A stretch of DNA of 64,000 nt from Apostichopus japonicus (Eukaryota; Echinodermata; Holothuroidea; Aspidochirotida; Stichopodidae). Position numbers and translations under genes: made by a program. The notes beneath the pieces are model-generated. The model saw only the letters and a list, made by a program, of their open reading frames with translations, was not told where the DNA came from and searched no databases. Each line of letters opens with the position of its first letter. Within the stretch, counting starts at the first letter, position 1. Positions 63,306 to 64,000 of the stretch are shown piece by piece. The DNA is taken from NCBI RefSeq assembly GCF_037975245.1, contig NC_092569.1, forward strand, positions 27,295,168-27,359,167, written 5' to 3'.

Positions 63306-63564
63306 TTCCATTGTAATTTCCCAGCTCAGACAGCCTGTAGTTATCACTTTCATCGTTGACGCGGAATAAGTCGTATTTAGCGTAGTAGAGGTTTCCATAT
63401 TTGTTCACCATGTCAATCCTGATTTCATAGTCACCTTGATTGGTAAGGTGGGACAGTTTATCATTACCTAACCAAAACTCGTGCCAGGGGTCTCCAAAGC
63501 CTTCCTTATAGCTGGTCCAGTTACGAAAGAAGTCAACAGAACCATCAACACGACGCTGGAATAC
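63300..63564 (-). CDS. Fibrinogen-related protein, penultimate exon (N-terminal part of FBG domain)
   Basis: Acceptor TTATTAAACAG just above 63,564, donor GCAG|GTTGGT at 63,300; 265 bp, phase 0 in and phase 1 out, matching the last exon. It encodes VFQRRVDGSVDFFRNWTSY, GFGDPWHEFWLGNDKLSHLT, QGDYEIRIDMVNKYGNLYYA and YRLSELGNYNGTA, the standard fibrinogen C-terminal domain core (the W-x-x-Y-x-x-GFG and E-F-W-L-G-N-x-x-L motifs). The first part of the domain and anything before it lie to the right of the window. Confidence 0.9.
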
Positions 63565-64000
63565 CTGTTTAATAAAAAAAAATGATGTCAAGGATGCATT
63601 TGTGACCCTTTCTGGTTCTAATTCGCACACGTATCAATGACTGCATTTTTTTCAGGAAGAAATATGAAAAGATTATTTAGATTAATGAATCATCAGTATT
63701 TGTCCAAATTATGACCTAAATCAGGAATAACTTTTATTTTAATCATATTAATCAATATATAACAGAAAACAAGCGAGTTCTTCGAGGTTTTAAAGAACTA
63801 TTGATTTAAAATAGCATTTTTAGAAAGTTTTTCTTAAGTACAGCGTATGCCAAAAAAAGAGTAAGGGAATTCAATCTTTTACTGAACAAAGTACTGCAGG
63901 TTAGAAGCTATGAAACATATCATTTGAGATTTTATGGATTCTAGTTTTAGTATGCTATAGTCATAAAGAGGTATTGCCATACAATCTGAGCATATCAAGG
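63565..64000 (-). other. Upstream intron of the fibrinogen-related gene (partial)
   Basis: AT-rich sequence with a polypyrimidine acceptor directly next to the exon. No further exon is visible before the window ends. Confidence 0.6.

Overview
This is a eukaryotic, animal-type window. It has short exons with GT/AG boundaries, LINE, Harbinger, hAT and SINE fossils, and the end of a fibrinogen-domain (FReD) gene. The FReD gene, the retroelement-integrase exons and the frequent TAGGCCTA octamer fit a marine deuterostome invertebrate. I favour an echinoderm, possibly a sea cucumber, but the species call is inference. There is no prokaryotic operon, CRISPR array or complete protein-coding gene.

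Layout. (1) 1-39,663: one uninterrupted satellite of a ~161 bp unit, about 246 copies by length, running off the left edge. Read on the minus strand each unit carries a tRNA-like A box inside a strong hairpin, a B box (GGTTCGAACC) and T-runs, so it looks like a tandemly amplified tRNA-headed SINE. Units differ by a 12 bp deletion and by A-run insertions, and are organised in several generations of higher-order repeats (about 645, 970, 1,120, 1,411, 1,592 and 1,909 bp). (2) 39,664-41,906: a diverged sister array with the same period in the opposite orientation, split by a 5'-truncated LINE (40,260-41,497). (3) 41,917-42,160: a hairpin-rich repeat, with a relative in inverse orientation at 59,836-60,012.

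(4) 42,199-57,455: plus-strand exons of a decayed or domesticated integrase-type gene (N-terminal piece, C/H zinc-finger-like exon, three phase-compatible exons around an integrase core whose second catalytic Asp is missing). Mobile elements are embedded among them: a complete 4.46 kb PIF/Harbinger element (45,986-50,448, CTG target duplication) with dead transposase and SANT/Myb-like genes, a U2-snRNA-headed SINE nested inside it with a 12 bp duplication, a 1,065 bp hAT-type non-autonomous element with an 8 bp duplication, and two inverted copies of a ~240-255 bp TTAA-type MITE.

(5) 60,602-63,564, minus strand: the last two exons of a fibrinogen-related protein gene; its 5' part lies beyond the right edge. 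Its final intron holds a tandem array whose units repeat the exon's own splice-donor sequence.

The most unusual items are the tRNA-like SINE satellite with its nested inverted repeats and orientation switch, the U2-headed SINE, and the donor-copying intronic array.
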